Shown here piece by piece: positions 17,353-25,034 of a stretch of 29,764 nt of DNA (position 1 is the first letter of the stretch; the number at the start of each line of letters is the position of its first letter). A model generated the notes under the pieces. The model was not told the DNA's origin. It did no database searches and saw nothing but the letters and a program-made list of their open reading frames with translations. Location: NCBI GenBank assembly GCA_002452745.1, contig DKFC01000077.1, positions 1 through 29,764 on the forward strand, given 5' to 3'. A program made the translations under genes and the position numbers. Source of the DNA: Firmicutes bacterium UBA6806. GTDB taxonomy: Bacteria > Bacillota > Clostridia > Peptostreptococcales > Acidaminobacteraceae.

Positions 17353-17381
17353 TTTACCATGGTCTTATGACGTGGTAGAAT
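17353..17381 (+). promoter_or_regulatory. Possible promoter for the second flippase gene
   Basis: TTTACC (17353-17358) and TAGAAT (17376-17381) are spaced by 17 nt in the 104-nt gap before the flippase gene. No terminator is visible behind the glycosyltransferase, so read-through is also likely. Confidence 0.45.
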
Positions 17382-17413
17382 GAGGAGAGTAAACAGATGA
17401 TTTTGGAGATATT

Positions 17414-18898
17414 ATGAGTCAGGTTAGATCGATTACGACGCGTTCTGGGATTCTCTTTTTCGGGAAGATCATAGATGCGTTTTTTATGTTTGTTTTCAAT
17501 TTGCTCGCGGCTAAGTTCATAGGGGCAGAGGGGTATGGAACTTATGTTTATGTGAGCACCTTGATTATGTTTTTGGCAATTGGCATTAAGCTGGGCATGG
17601 ATCATGGGCTTACGGCAATGCTCCCGTCTATGAGAGATGACAGACGGGAGAAGGAGCTTGTTTCTTTTTCAGTTTATTGCCTACTTGCAATCAGTTTGGT
17701 GCTGGGGATTTTGTTTATATTTGGAGCAGATTTCATAGCAGATACAGTTATGAACAACCCGAATCTAAAGCAGGCGTTGGTTTTATTTGTGCCGCTTATG
17801 TTTCCAATCTCTTTTGTCCAAATGAGTGAGGGCATTTTTAGATCAGTAGGCGGGATTAAGCACTTCTTTATAGGCAAGAACATCATCATGCCGATTTCGC
17901 TTGTGGGCTTTTTTCTGTTCAGAGTAATTTGGCTAAAAGATGTTTCGGTTGAATCGCTTATTTTTTCCAATTATTTTGCATGGACAATCAATGTATTTTA
18001 CTTGGTTGGCGTTCTTTTAAAGCGCAGGATTTTAGTGGGACTGAGCAGATCAAATGCGGCTTTTTTTAAAAAATTGATGGTGATATCCATTCCGCTTATA
18101 TTCGTTGGTTTAATTGAGTTTTTAATGGGCAGAATAGACGCTTATGTAATTGGATATAAACTCACAGAAGTAGATGTTGGCGTTTACAGCATTGTGGACA
18201 AGCTAGCTTATATTGGCAACTTTATGTTCATTACAGGTGGCTCTATGATGGCACCTGTTTTGGCAAGGTACTATGCAGATGGCAATTACGAGGAACTCCG
18301 ATCAACGTATTTTGCTGTAAACCGTTGGATACTAATTATCAATACAGCTGTCTTTGGCGGGCTGATGCTTTTAGGGCATCAAGTGCTGGCTTTGTTTGGA
18401 CCCGATTTTATGGTTGGAGACGGTGTTTTATATGCCCTTTCTTTTGCGCAGTTAATCAATGCCTTTTTTGGACCTTTGACTTTCCTCAATGCCATGGTTG
18501 GCCTTGAAAAAATTGAATGGCGAATTGGGATGGGAATGCTCATTTTGAACACGGTTTTGGACATTGTGGTGTCAGAGCCATTTGGCATCCACGGCGTCGC
18601 AGTTGTGAGTATTTTTATCTATCTTATTGGAAATATAATTAGGATGTGGTGGTTTAACAAGCGATTTGGCATCAGTCTGGTTTCCCTGAGTGGTTTTAAA
18701 ATTATTTTGTTGGGGGTTATGGCTTATTTGCCTGTTGCATTCGCACTGAAAAACAATCCTTTTTCAGGATTTATGGTGACATTCATCTTGTTCGGGGCGG
18801 CGTTTTCTCTGCTGTATTTGGGGTTGGTTTGGATCTGGGGACTCAATCGTTTGGATAGACAGAATCTGAAAAAAATGATTTTTAGAAAAAATCAATAG
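17414..18898 (+). CDS. Oligosaccharide flippase, MOP superfamily (second copy)
   Basis: This 494-aa integral membrane protein has about 14 hydrophobic segments. Its N-terminal pattern, with basic residues, SGILFFGKIIDAFFMFVFNL and KFIGAEGYGTYVY, is typical of polysaccharide-exporter flippases of the Wzx/Tuaf type. It would carry undecaprenyl-linked saccharides across the membrane. TTGGAG lies 6-9 nt before the ATG. It differs clearly from the flippase at 2013 in length and sequence, and it is much less AT-rich at the DNA level. It belongs with the PglF, VanZ and GT4 genes, suggesting that this second cluster exports its own glycan or is a conserved core set while the first cluster varies. Confidence 0.9.
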   Translation: MSQVRSITTRSGILFFGKIIDAFFMFVFNLLAAKFIGAEGYGTYVYVSTLIMFLAIGIKLGMDHGLTAMLPSMRDDRREKELVSFSVYCLLAISLVLGILFIFGADFIADTVMNNPNLKQALVLFVPLMFPISFVQMSEGIFRSVGGIKHFFIGKNIIMPISLVGFFLFRVIWLKDVSVESLIFSNYFAWTINVFYLVGVLLKRRILVGLSRSNAAFFKKLMVISIPLIFVGLIEFLMGRIDAYVIGYKLTEVDVGVYSIVDKLAYIGNFMFITGGSMMAPVLARYYADGNYEELRSTYFAVNRWILIINTAVFGGLMLLGHQVLALFGPDFMVGDGVLYALSFAQLINAFFGPLTFLNAMVGLEKIEWRIGMGMLILNTVLDIVVSEPFGIHGVAVVSIFIYLIGNIIRMWWFNKRFGISLVSLSGFKIILLGVMAYLPVAFALKNNPFSGFMVTFILFGAAFSLLYLGLVWIWGLNRLDRQNLKKMIFRKNQ

Positions 18899-18920
18899 AG
18901 TTCATAAGTGAGGAAATGAA

Positions 18921-19400
18921 ATGCTTGAAATGATAAAGGCAATTATGACAAATGAACTGAAAGTCATGTTCACTGCGGCACTTCCAATTATAGAAATTAA
19001 AGGAGCTATTCCACTTGGACTATCACTTGGAATGAATCCGTGGCATGCACTACTCATTAGTTTGCTTGGAAGCATCATACCCGTTCCGTTTATTTTGTTT
19101 GGCATAAGGCCCGTCCTCAATGCCCTAAAAAGATCCTCTTTTTTTCAGAGGATTACAGATCATATTGAAATGAAGACAATTAACAAGTCGCATCGCATAC
19201 AGAAATATGGCGTATGGGGACTCTTTCTGTTTGTGGCGATACCGCTTCCAGGAACAGGTGTGTGGACGGGGTCTCTGGCAGCTGTGCTGTTGGATATCCG
19301 CTTCAAGTGGGCATTCCCAGCCATTCTCTTTGGAAACTTAATGGCGGGCATTATTATATTTTCACTTAGCAATGGTATCATTGCGTTGTTTAGATTCTAA
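18921..19400 (+). CDS. Small multidrug-export-protein family membrane protein
   Basis: This 159-aa protein matches the family named small multi-drug export protein (COG2426-like). It has a short N-terminal helix, then LPIIEIKGAIPLGLSLGMNP with the conserved Glu and Gly residues, a hydrophobic pair, KYGVWGLFLFVAIPLPGTGVWTG in the middle, and a hydrophobic C-terminal segment. The arrangement of re-entrant Pro/Gly loops resembles the DedA/undecaprenyl-phosphate transporter fold, although the family name refers to drug export and actual substrates are poorly known. It follows the flippase by 22 nt with GTGAGG well placed, so cotranscription is likely. A role in recycling a lipid carrier for glycan export would fit but is speculation. 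Confidence 0.8.
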   Translation: MLEMIKAIMTNELKVMFTAALPIIEIKGAIPLGLSLGMNPWHALLISLLGSIIPVPFILFGIRPVLNALKRSSFFQRITDHIEMKTINKSHRIQKYGVWGLFLFVAIPLPGTGVWTGSLAAVLLDIRFKWAFPAILFGNLMAGIIIFSLSNGIIALFRF

Positions 19401-19418
19401 TTTAAGAGCTTGATTAAA

Positions 19419-19484
19419 AGAAGTTCATGAGATGGGTTTTGTCGTTTTGCAGGCATGTGAAATAAAACCTTAACATGAACTTCT
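19419..19484. repeat. Long imperfect inverted repeat after 18921-19400, touching the next promoter
   Basis: Perfect 11-bp arms AGAAGTTCATG (19419-19429) and CATGAACTTCT (19474-19484) enclose a second complementary pair, GGTTTT (19435-19440) and AAAACC (19464-19469). RNA would fold into a two-part stem with a loop of about 23 nt. It could be the terminator of the upstream operon, but no U-run follows; the right arm instead overlaps the -35 area of the following promoter, suggesting an operator or a structural DNA site. Confidence 0.7.
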
Positions 19485-19502
19485 ATTTAAATTTGGTATA
19501 AT
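19475..19502 (+). promoter_or_regulatory. Promoter for the 945-aa SLH protein
   Basis: TATAAT at 19497-19502 has a weak -35 (ATGAAC, 19475-19480, 16-nt spacer) that lies inside the right arm of the inverted repeat. The predicted leader is about 75 nt and carries a small GTCC/GGAC hairpin near 19520-19535 and AGGAGG before the start. I compared the leader with riboswitch consensus patterns I know and recognised none. Confidence 0.5.
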
Positions 19503-19584
19503 GGTTACAGATAGCAAGTCCGGCAAATGGACAAAAATACAGGGGATTAAAAGGAACTGACAAATAGTTTTTTAGGAGGCTGAA

Positions 19585-22422
19585 ATGAAAAAACAACTCA
19601 GTTGTATGTTGGTAATTGTTTTTCTAATGACGACTTTTTTACAGGGCATGGTATTTGCAACAGGCGAGTCTGCCGCAGATTTGCTCTATAAGTACGATTT
19701 TATCTCTGGAGATAATGGTGATCTTATGGTAGACCAAAATTTGACCAGAGCTCAGGCTTGTGTGTTGCTTTCTGAAATGTACGGAAAGAAATCGGAAGCG
19801 TCAAAGTATATCTTTATACAGAATTTTACAGATGTAGGCAGTAAGGATTGGTTTGCGCCATATGTGACTTATGCCAAAACACAAAAGTGGATTAGTGGAT
19901 ATCCAGATGGCACGTTTAAGCCCAATAATTCTGTGACGAAACAGGAGTGGAGCGCCATGCTCATGAATGCGCTTGGGTATACTTATAAATGGGAAAATGT
20001 CATCTTGGATATGAACACTATAGGGATAGATTTTAGTGTTGCCAACGCTTCTTCTATTAAGAGAGGCGAGGCGTTTGAAGGTATGTGGTCAGCACTTTTG
20101 ACGCCGCCTTCTGGTGAAACAAAGGCGTTGGTTTTAAAACTTGGGAAAGTTCCAGATGGGATTATAGATATTAAAGATGATACTCCAGTAGTAGATACTT
20201 CTGGATCGTTAGATGTGGTCAGTTATAGAGCCGTTGGACTCACAGAGCTTGAATTTGTGTTTAACAAGCCTATTAAAGTTGCTGAAAACAATGACATGTC
20301 CAAGTTTAAATTATCACAGGAAACCAATTTCTTTTTAAGACCGATTAATGCGATGGTGACAGAAGATGGTAAGGGATTAAGACTTGTAACAAATGTGCCA
20401 ATTGGACAAAATAAGGAGATGAATATTACTCTTTCCAATATTGAAGCTACAGATGGATCTGTAATGAAGGAAAAGAAACTCGTTGCAGTTAAATTTATAG
20501 ACTCAGGATTACCTCAAATGATGAAAGCAGAGATTGCTGGAGATTATTATATTAAAGTGACATTTAATGAACCTGTTCAAAGTGATGAGGATTATGCTCC
20601 GCTGATGGATAGTGATGATGTTCCAGAACTCTCAATTTCAGATTTTATTGTCAATAATGGCGATGTAAACTTAAAGTCAGTAACGTTAAGTGATAACAAT
20701 AAAATCGCCATTATACAGACGCACACCAAGTTGACAGACAATGTGGAAATAACAGCTAAAAATACTATTAAGGACTACGCTGGATTTAATTTGTACAGCA
20801 CTAAAATTAAAGCGGAGTATATCAAGGATGTTACACCGCCTAAAGTAGTTGGTGCAAGAGCGGTAAATTCTAAACAAGTTATCATTATATGGGATGAAAA
20901 TTTAAAACTTATCACAAAACATTCTAGCCAATACTATCATGAAAGTTTAGCCAATAGTATAGATTATGATTTGACAGATGATGATATTAACGGAAATGAG
21001 ATGACTCTGGACTTTTCTAGCAAACCATTGTCTTCGGGGACAAATACGTTATATATAATGGGTGGTTCTGTTAGTGATTATTTTGGAAATTTAAATGAAA
21101 CACAAACCATTAAGGTTGAACTTGAAAAGGATACGACAAGCCCGACACTTATTTCTGAGCCAAAGGTAGAAAATGAAAAGACAGTTATTTTATCATTTTC
21201 AGAAGCCTTGAGAAATCAAAATAATGAGCTGTTTACAAAATCAAATTATGAACTTTTAGATTCTAAAAAGAGTTCAACTGCTATTGGATCAGTCACTTAC
21301 GATTCTCAAAAAGAACAAGTCACTTTAAGGTTTAACGAAAAATTGTCTGGAGAATATACACTTGTTTTAAAAAATATCTATGATTTAGCCGGGAACGCAT
21401 TGGTAGATGGTGGACATTCATTTTCAGTTCAAGATATGTCGATACCAGATTCAAGCGATTGGACTGCTAAAGTCTTTTATACCACAAAGTCAGAAACAGA
21501 TATTATTGTCTTCTATAATGAACCAATGAGTATGACTGGAAATTATTCTGTACTTGATAAGAGTAATTATCGAGTTAATGGAAGGGACTTAAGTCAACTT
21601 CCAAATTCAGCGGTAAGTATAAAGGCTATTGATAATCAGACGGTCCAGATTACGATTGCAACGAAAGCATATGATGGAATGGATGTTGTCGCAGATTCGA
21701 ATTCAGGAGCGAGCTCAAATGATCTAACTGTTGGGAAAGTTGCAGATGTCTCAGGAAATGTTACAGAAACAAATGAAAATTATATTGACTTAAATGAAAA
21801 ATCGTATGTTAATGTCTTGGGATTTAGGTATATAGGCAACAATCAATGTGAAATACTACTTTCTGAAAAGGTTGTAGATGTTGATTTAAGTGACTTTGAA
21901 GTAGTTAGAAATGGTAAGAATTACAGCTTGTCTGATTACTTTACCAGTGAAGATGATGAAGGTAGAACAATTATTACCGTCACAATCAATGATAATATGA
22001 ACTCAAATCTAGGTTATTTCCTCTCTGCACGTGGGCAGAATACGAAAACAGCCTTTGGGGAGACGTTTGACCCATATGCACCATATGTTCAATTGACTGA
22101 ATATGTGGGAGGTGGCTTAGAAAAAATAACTTTAAACGGAAACTATATAGATAATGTATATTATACTGAAAGTACGGGAATCATAACGCTTGTTTTTAGC
22201 AAAACTTTAAATACAAATTCTGTGTTTTTAATGACATTCGAAGTTCCAGGGGTTGAAATTGATCAAATACTTGCTACAGGGGCATTTGTTCAAATATATG
22301 TCAACAGCAAAGATTGGGATGATGTAGACAAATATATGTCTATCATTCAAAACTATCCAATGAAAGACTCAGATGGAATTGAGATCAATGATATAAACAC
22401 GCGAATTGAATATTTTAGATAA
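19585..22422 (+). CDS. Large SLH-domain surface protein with Ig-like repeats
   Basis: This 945-aa exported protein is the best candidate here for a structural S-layer protein. The signal peptide spans residues 1-26 (MVFA-TG). The SLH region follows the same scheme as the two shorter SLH proteins: a short first unit (YDFISGDNGDLMVD, LTRAQACVLLSEMYG), a full second unit (FTDVGSKDWFAPYVTYAK, SGYPDGTFKP, VTKQEWSAMLMNALGY) and a degenerate third, to about residue 175. The rest is a string of beta-sandwich modules with recurring openings such as KDVTPPKVVGARAV near 413 and KDTTSPTLISEPKV near 513, each followed by an I-x-F-x-E/D strand pair typical of SbsA/Big-type Ig-like domains. AGGAGG stands 5 nt from the ATG. 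It has its own promoter and terminator. Confidence 0.9.
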   Translation: MKKQLSCMLVIVFLMTTFLQGMVFATGESAADLLYKYDFISGDNGDLMVDQNLTRAQACVLLSEMYGKKSEASKYIFIQNFTDVGSKDWFAPYVTYAKTQKWISGYPDGTFKPNNSVTKQEWSAMLMNALGYTYKWENVILDMNTIGIDFSVANASSIKRGEAFEGMWSALLTPPSGETKALVLKLGKVPDGIIDIKDDTPVVDTSGSLDVVSYRAVGLTELEFVFNKPIKVAENNDMSKFKLSQETNFFLRPINAMVTEDGKGLRLVTNVPIGQNKEMNITLSNIEATDGSVMKEKKLVAVKFIDSGLPQMMKAEIAGDYYIKVTFNEPVQSDEDYAPLMDSDDVPELSISDFIVNNGDVNLKSVTLSDNNKIAIIQTHTKLTDNVEITAKNTIKDYAGFNLYSTKIKAEYIKDVTPPKVVGARAVNSKQVIIIWDENLKLITKHSSQYYHESLANSIDYDLTDDDINGNEMTLDFSSKPLSSGTNTLYIMGGSVSDYFGNLNETQTIKVELEKDTTSPTLISEPKVENEKTVILSFSEALRNQNNELFTKSNYELLDSKKSSTAIGSVTYDSQKEQVTLRFNEKLSGEYTLVLKNIYDLAGNALVDGGHSFSVQDMSIPDSSDWTAKVFYTTKSETDIIVFYNEPMSMTGNYSVLDKSNYRVNGRDLSQLPNSAVSIKAIDNQTVQITIATKAYDGMDVVADSNSGASSNDLTVGKVADVSGNVTETNENYIDLNEKSYVNVLGFRYIGNNQCEILLSEKVVDVDLSDFEVVRNGKNYSLSDYFTSEDDEGRTIITVTINDNMNSNLGYFLSARGQNTKTAFGETFDPYAPYVQLTEYVGGGLEKITLNGNYIDNVYYTESTGIITLVFSKTLNTNSVFLMTFEVPGVEIDQILATGAFVQIYVNSKDWDDVDKYMSIIQNYPMKDSDGIEINDINTRIEYFR

Positions 22423-22455
22423 TTATTAACTGATTCTTAATTTATAGATAAAATT

Positions 22456-22497
22456 AGATTAATTAATAGGGAAACCTAGTGATTAATCTTTTTTTTT
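22456..22497 (+). terminator. Rho-independent terminator of the large SLH gene
   Basis: The outer stem AGATTAAT (22456-22463) pairs with ATTAATCT (22482-22489). The inner TAGG-GAAA-CCTA (22467-22478) closes on a GNRA tetraloop. A run of nine Ts (22489-22497) follows. Confidence 0.85.
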
Positions 22498-22523
22498 ATA
22501 TATAATAGAAATAGATTTATAAT
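22495..22523 (+). promoter_or_regulatory. Possible promoter for the TolC-like pair
   Basis: TTTATA (22495-22500) and TATAAT (22518-22523) are 17 nt apart and directly follow the terminator U-run. The surroundings are very AT-rich, and a second TATAAT lies at 22501-22506, so the exact site is uncertain. Confidence 0.4.
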
Positions 22524-22565
22524 GAGAGTGGATATGGCCATCTAATGAAGGAGGATGACATCTAG

Positions 22566-23729
22566 ATGAAATTAATGAGATTAGGGTTTATCAAACGTTT
22601 GTTTATAGTTTGCCTTGCTTTCGGAATGTTTGGCGTCAATACTATAACTTATGCTGATGAAAGTGGTTCTATAGAAAGTGAAAATTTATTTATCAATTTA
22701 ACTGATTTGAGAGAGGCTTTTATCAATGAGTCAATTGAATTTAGAGATTTAAAAGAGAATATTGTGGATTTAGATCAATCGGCAGATGCTTCTGAAAAGA
22801 CGATTTTCTATCGCTCTGATTCTCCATCAGGAATAAAGGATCAGAGAAAAGGGAGTTATTATGAATATGCTTATCCTACATTTGTTCAACTTGAAAATCT
22901 GAAAACTCAAGTAGATGTATTGGACAATACAAAGGATATTACCGAAACAACATTGAGCTATTCGGCAGATCAGCTTCTTTCAAATTACAGTTTGCTAAAA
23001 AAGCAATTAGAACTATATGATAAAATGGTTGAGAAGACAGAGCAAACTTATGCAGCAAGTGAGAAAAAATATGAACTTGGAAGCATCAGTAAAATGGATT
23101 TGGAAACGTCTCAAGTTGAGCTCGAAAATTTGAAATACAACCGAGATAAAATCCAGTATTCCATGGAAAATGTCATGTACAACATGATGAAACTTGCAGG
23201 ACTTGAATTTGGCAAAGAGTATAGATTTCAAGAGCCAGTCTTCACTGAGATTGAATTCAGTGAATCCAATTTTGGGAGTTATTATGAAGCTGCATTAGAA
23301 GTTAGTAAAGATGTTGCCAATGCAAACCGGGAGATGGATGCTCTTGAAAATGAGGGTAAATATGTTAAGTTATATCATTCGTCTATCTTAAAATCAGATT
23401 TACTTGACTTTGACCGCAGATATGAAGAGGGAAAACAGGCTCAGGAAATTGCTCAAAATGAAGTATACCAATCACTGAGATCGTATTTGAGTGAATTCAA
23501 TAAATTATCTGATGAAATATCAGTGGCTGATATTCAAATAAAATATGACAAGAACAATTTAGCAAAGCTGGCTCAAATGGAAAAAATGGGTCAAGTTGTA
23601 GATACAGATAGACAGAGTTACGAAATCAAAGTTTTTCAATCGGAAATTGAAAAAATGAGTCTTATGAATGAAAAACTATTGCTAAGCCAGAAAATAGACT
23701 TGTTGGTTAGCTATGGAATCAAATTATAG
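22566..23729 (+). CDS. Secreted coiled-coil protein of the TolC/outer-membrane-efflux family, first of a pair
   Basis: This 387-aa exported protein has a signal peptide (residues 1-30, ITYA-DE) and is almost wholly helical after it. It shows the two-fold TolC pattern: long amphipathic helices ending in a turn of the type KKYELGSISKMDLETSQVEL (about 168-187), then NMMKLAG, and a second, weaker turn near MEKMGQVVDTDRQSYEIKVF (about 340). The segments where TolC has membrane beta-strands are short: an aromatic stretch near 95-106 (GSYYEYAYPTF) in the first half and little in the second. True TolC proteins are usually longer. AAGGAGG lies 11 nt before the ATG. The next gene is a relative 15 nt downstream. 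It could form a trans-wall tunnel or a structural coiled-coil spacer; no inner-membrane efflux partner is present in the window. Confidence 0.72.
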   Translation: MKLMRLGFIKRLFIVCLAFGMFGVNTITYADESGSIESENLFINLTDLREAFINESIEFRDLKENIVDLDQSADASEKTIFYRSDSPSGIKDQRKGSYYEYAYPTFVQLENLKTQVDVLDNTKDITETTLSYSADQLLSNYSLLKKQLELYDKMVEKTEQTYAASEKKYELGSISKMDLETSQVELENLKYNRDKIQYSMENVMYNMMKLAGLEFGKEYRFQEPVFTEIEFSESNFGSYYEAALEVSKDVANANREMDALENEGKYVKLYHSSILKSDLLDFDRRYEEGKQAQEIAQNEVYQSLRSYLSEFNKLSDEISVADIQIKYDKNNLAKLAQMEKMGQVVDTDRQSYEIKVFQSEIEKMSLMNEKLLLSQKIDLLVSYGIKL

Positions 23730-23744
23730 AGGTGGAGGAACAAG

Positions 23745-24854
23745 ATGAAGCGAGTAGGTATATTGTTGATTATTTTGACCATGTTGTTTCAAGGAACTGT
23801 TTTTGCAGATGAAACAGTTAAAACAGTTGAAATAGTTTCGTTTGAAAATGCATATAATAAAATGATAGAAAATAACAGAGAACTGAGTAGTATCGAAAAG
23901 CAAATTGAAATTCAAAAGGAAATTGTAGAAGAAGTCAAAAATGAAGCAAGCCGTTTAGATGGTTTTATTTATGATGATGAAGATAAGATAAACGACAGAG
24001 CGACAGCGGTGTATGTGGACCCTGTTGTGGCTCAAAACAAGCTGAATAGCTTGGAGAGAAGCTACGATGATAAAGTGTTTGAGCTCAAACAATCGTTGGT
24101 GGACTATTTTGTAAATTTTGTTTCTAAAGACAATCAAATCGCCTTATATCAAGAAGTTAAGGACATCTATCAAAAGGAATACGATCAGAAAGCACTTGAA
24201 CTAAGCCTCGGAAAGATTACAGAAAACGACCTTTTAACATATGAAGTGAATTTGGATTCGGCTAATAAAGATTTGGACAATGCAAATAGAGACAAAGAAT
24301 TGACACTTATGGACTTTAACTATCTGATTAACAACTCTCTTGAAATCGTAAATACGCCTGATACAAAATCGCTTGAATCAAGTTTGCTAGGAAACTATGT
24401 GGACATTGAATCCATTAATCTGGAAAAGCTGATTGAACGCAATATTGAAAATGATTCAACGGTTGCAGGTTATAAGGAAGATATTGAGAAATACGAACAG
24501 CAAAAGCATGTTGAAAGAGTTTATACAAGCAGTGTAAGCGCTTTTAAAAACTATGAGCAGAATATTGAAGACAATGAAAGAGATACAGATGCGAGAATTA
24601 AAGCCATTAAATTTGAAGCGTATACAGATTTGAATACACTCAAAAGCCTTGTTTTAGATGTTAAAATTGCTCAAAACAATCTGACGCTTGTAAAGAGCAC
24701 TTTAGAGGCGACTAAAGTAAAAAATAATTTGGGAATCGTCACAGATTTAGAACTGATTAAGGCGCAAAAAGAGGTATTGTCATCAGAGGGAACTGTGACT
24801 GATGCTCTAAATGCATACTATAAAGCTTATCAAGCGTTCTTGAGATATTATTAG
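23745..24854 (+). CDS. Secreted coiled-coil protein of the TolC/outer-membrane-efflux family, second of a pair
   Basis: This 369-aa exported protein has a signal peptide (residues 1-21, VFA-DE) and two long helical halves. Each contains a recognisable TolC-type turn: LELSLGKITENDLLTYEVNL near 151-170, and KNNLGIVTDLELIKAQKEVL near 326-345, both followed by a helix ending in a hydrophobic/aromatic patch (LMDFNYLIN; YYKAYQAFLRYY at the very C-terminus). The loops that would hold the beta-barrel strands are reduced to short acidic linkers (about 70-95 and 255-275). Strong GGAGG before the ATG and a 15-nt gap from its relative indicate one transcript, closed by the terminator at 24883. The two proteins are only distantly alike, so a hetero-oligomer is as plausible as two separate homotrimers. 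Confidence 0.72.
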   Translation: MKRVGILLIILTMLFQGTVFADETVKTVEIVSFENAYNKMIENNRELSSIEKQIEIQKEIVEEVKNEASRLDGFIYDDEDKINDRATAVYVDPVVAQNKLNSLERSYDDKVFELKQSLVDYFVNFVSKDNQIALYQEVKDIYQKEYDQKALELSLGKITENDLLTYEVNLDSANKDLDNANRDKELTLMDFNYLINNSLEIVNTPDTKSLESSLLGNYVDIESINLEKLIERNIENDSTVAGYKEDIEKYEQQKHVERVYTSSVSAFKNYEQNIEDNERDTDARIKAIKFEAYTDLNTLKSLVLDVKIAQNNLTLVKSTLEATKVKNNLGIVTDLELIKAQKEVLSSEGTVTDALNAYYKAYQAFLRYY

Positions 24855-24882
24855 GTAGTGGAATATTTGAACTAAATGCTGG

Positions 24883-24934
24883 ATCGGCATCTTAGAAACG
24901 GAGAAAAGTCCGAGTTTCTGAGATGCCGATTTTT
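24883..24934 (+). terminator. Strong rho-independent terminator after the TolC-like pair
   Basis: ATCGGCATCT (24883-24892) pairs with AGATGCCGAT (24921-24930). The stem continues through a T-G wobble and AGAAAC (24894-24899) with GTTTCT (24914-24919), giving about 17 pairs. A run of five Ts follows. Confidence 0.92.
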
Positions 24935-24974
24935 AAATTTTGCAAAGAATTAATCTCTTTTGCCTAATAGGCAC

Positions 24975-25003
24975 TTATGTTGTCACTGAGAATCATGTAT
25001 AAT
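24975..25003 (+). promoter_or_regulatory. Possible promoter for the GGDEF-EAL gene
   Basis: A perfect TATAAT lies at 24998-25003. The -35 is weak (TTATGT at 24975-24980, 17-nt spacer); a better TTGTCA at 24980-24985 is too close. The box overlaps the upstream in-frame ATG at 25002, which argues for the start at 25035. Confidence 0.45.
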
Positions 25004-25034
25004 GTTAAATAAAAGACATAAATGGAGCGCAATT

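Noticed and set aside
19503..19584. A riboswitch (for example cyclic-di-GMP type) in the leader of the large SLH gene
   Set aside because: Only a 4-bp hairpin was found, and none of the conserved riboswitch core motifs I know.
25002..25034. An upstream ATG extending the GGDEF-EAL protein by 11 residues
   Set aside because: It overlaps the TATAAT box and has no ribosome binding site; the ATG at 25035 has TGGAG.
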